Below are positions 62,843-64,000 of a stretch of DNA of 64,000 bases, piece by piece. A model generated the notes under the pieces. The model worked only from the letters and a program-made list of their open reading frames with translations, did no database searches and was not told the DNA's origin. Each line of letters starts with the position of its first letter. Position 1 is the first letter of the stretch. Both the position numbers and the translations under genes were made by a program. Source of the stretch: Pedobacter sp. Leaf176 (GTDB lineage: Bacteria > Bacteroidota > Bacteroidia > Sphingobacteriales > Sphingobacteriaceae); NCBI RefSeq assembly GCF_001424305.1, contig NZ_LMPD01000006.1, positions 68,490-132,489 of the forward strand, in the 5' to 3' direction.

Positions 62843-64000
62843 CTGCTCTATTTGGTTTTAGAAGAGAGGATATGCAATCAAAAATCTCTGTAAATACTTG
62901 AGGTAAATTACCCTTTGTTTCTTCATCGGTCATAGATGACAAAACTTGAATGTGAGTTGTCGGTTTTCCTCGTCCCAAAAAATGATAATTATACCAAATC
63001 ATTAGTTTTTTTCCATCTTCAGAGTAGGTTTCCGCCGTTGCATTTTCCGACTTTAAAGTTGCTTGAATTGCAACGTTTACTTTATCATTAAACTCATCAG
63101 GTTTTTCTATTTCATCAGGAATTCTTGGTCCACCACTAGTTGGAATAGCTTTTTTATAAAATTCCGGATAATGGGTAAGCATTAGGAAATCTAAATCAAG
63201 TGGATTAGAATAAAAAATATTATGCTTCATCAAAAAATCCACCCAGCTATTCATGTTTTCAATAGCATTCTCTTCTATTAAACTCCAGGTATGCATTTTT
63301 TCAAGTTCCTCATCAGACAATATACCAGTTGTAGTTTTTAAGATGTCTTCCTTATTAATACCTACCTTAATTAATTGTTTAAGAGCATATTTTATTCTCC
63401 CCCAACCGCCACCTTCTCTTTCTACGTCCAAATCTAAAAGCGTTACGTAAGGAATATGTAGTGTTTCTAATAACTTCCAAATATGATTTACGAATCGGTG
63501 CCCGAGCGGAGCAAAAGTGATAATGTTGTCATCAAAATCAACTTCCATCACCTCCATAAGCCGATTAAAAATAACCTCTTCGCTATCACCTTCACCAATT
63601 ACAACAAGTCTTGCAAAATATAGTTCCGGATAATTGTGTACAGCCTCTTTTACGTATTTATATGCCTCATCTGTTTTTTTAGGGAGTAATATTTTATTTA
63701 CTTCAGTTTCATATTTTTCGGTAATTCTAAAGTGCAGAATGCTTTCAGGATTTAATCTTTTTACAATTGCGGGTGTATGTGAAGAAAGTAAGACTTGTGA
63801 GTTATCTTTACCAGCAATTGTTTTTAGTATTTTTATTACCCTACCTAAGAGTTGCGGAGCAATATGGTTCTCTGGTTCCTCTATTGCTAATATAGTAAGT
63901 AAGGGACGATTTATACCTATATTTTCTTCATCTTCATTTTCGGATAATTTTTCTTCTATATCTAATAATGCACATACTAGTGTTAAATAAAATAGTGAAC
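62829..64000 (-). CDS. gajA: GajA-like OLD family ATPase/TOPRIM endonuclease (5' end outside window)
   Basis: The frame is open from 62829 to the right edge, about 390 codons, without a usable start codon before the edge, so the true start lies beyond. Reading from the edge: LTILAIEEPENHIAPQLLG is the ABC-type signature and Walker B region and VLLSSHTPAIVKRLNPE the H-loop. RLVVIGEGDSEEVIF and TLLDLDVEREGGGWGRI are the TOPRIM acidic motifs. GajA is ~578 residues, so about 190 N-terminal residues including Walker A are missing from view. GajA nicks DNA and is controlled by nucleotides. Its overlap with the UvrD-like gene supports Gabija. Confidence 0.85.
   Translation of the reverse strand, partial: SLFYLTLVCALLDIEEKLSENEDEENIGINRPLLTILAIEEPENHIAPQLLGRVIKILKTIAGKDNSQVLLSSHTPAIVKRLNPESILHFRITEKYETEVNKILLPKKTDEAYKYVKEAVHNYPELYFARLVVIGEGDSEEVIFNRLMEVMEVDFDDNIITFAPLGHRFVNHIWKLLETLHIPYVTLLDLDVEREGGGWGRIKYALKQLIKVGINKEDILKTTTGILSDEELEKMHTWSLIEENAIENMNSWVDFLMKHNIFYSNPLDLDFLMLTHYPEFYKKAIPTSGGPRIPDEIEKPDEFNDKVNVAIQATLKSENATAETYSEDGKKLMIWYNYHFLGRGKPTTHIQVLSSMTDEETKGNLPQVFTEIFDCISSLLKPNRADEAN

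Overview
The window comes from a low-GC member of the Bacteroidota, most likely a Sphingobacteriaceae bacterium of the Pedobacter type. The evidence is a giant type B secretion client with PorP/SprF and PorE-like partners (type IX secretion), many 'NAQ'-ending signal peptides, Bacteroidota-type promoters (TTTG, about 19 bases, TAnnTTTG), frequent TTG starts and dispersed palindromic repeats of a kind usual in this phylum. The genus is an inference.

Layout. 0-11.7 kb: a giant surface adhesin (5' end outside the window), a PorP/SprF protein and a PorE-like OmpA protein, closed by a terminator. 11.9-31 kb: mostly housekeeping genes, with topA, a cobalamin-binding-type radical SAM protein, a beta-propeller amidohydrolase, a PDDEXK nuclease, RecQ, a UMF1-type transporter, a LutA-like protein and an acyltransferase, then thrS-infC-rpmI-rplT. 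32.4-33.35 kb: about 13 tandem copies of a 73-bp hairpin-bearing repeat. 33.4-40.1 kb: a serine hydrolase, then a vitamin B12 locus with a Bacteroidota promoter, a cobalamin riboswitch, a BtuB-type receptor, a DUF6580-type membrane protein, a BtuF-like protein without a signal peptide, a SIR2 deacylase and a DUF71/Dph6-type ATP pyrophosphatase. 40-53 kb: small metabolic, repair and envelope genes (Dabb, CrtA-like, fRMsr, 3-methyladenine glycosylase, kynureninase, bestrophin, HDAC-like, LytTR, TruC, MATE).

53-64 kb is an accessory region with clear decay. It holds a DUF2306 gene with one in-frame TAA, an S41 peptidase, a VapBC-type toxin-antitoxin pair, an alpha/beta hydrolase with two frameshifts, and what I read as a collapsed DarTG system. 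In that system darT is reduced to its first ~14 and last ~18 codons, joined out of frame, still followed by the TAATG overlap into darG, and darG itself carries an in-frame TAA. The right edge holds a Gabija-type pair on the minus strand: a GajB-like UvrD helicase and a GajA-like OLD ATPase/TOPRIM gene open to the window end.

The strongest discovery candidates are the darTG scar, the 73-bp tandem hairpin array, the B12 locus that combines a CobB-like sirtuin lacking zinc cysteines with a DUF71 protein, and a radical SAM enzyme with a CX4CX2C cluster motif. No wholly new multi-gene system could be proven from sequence alone.
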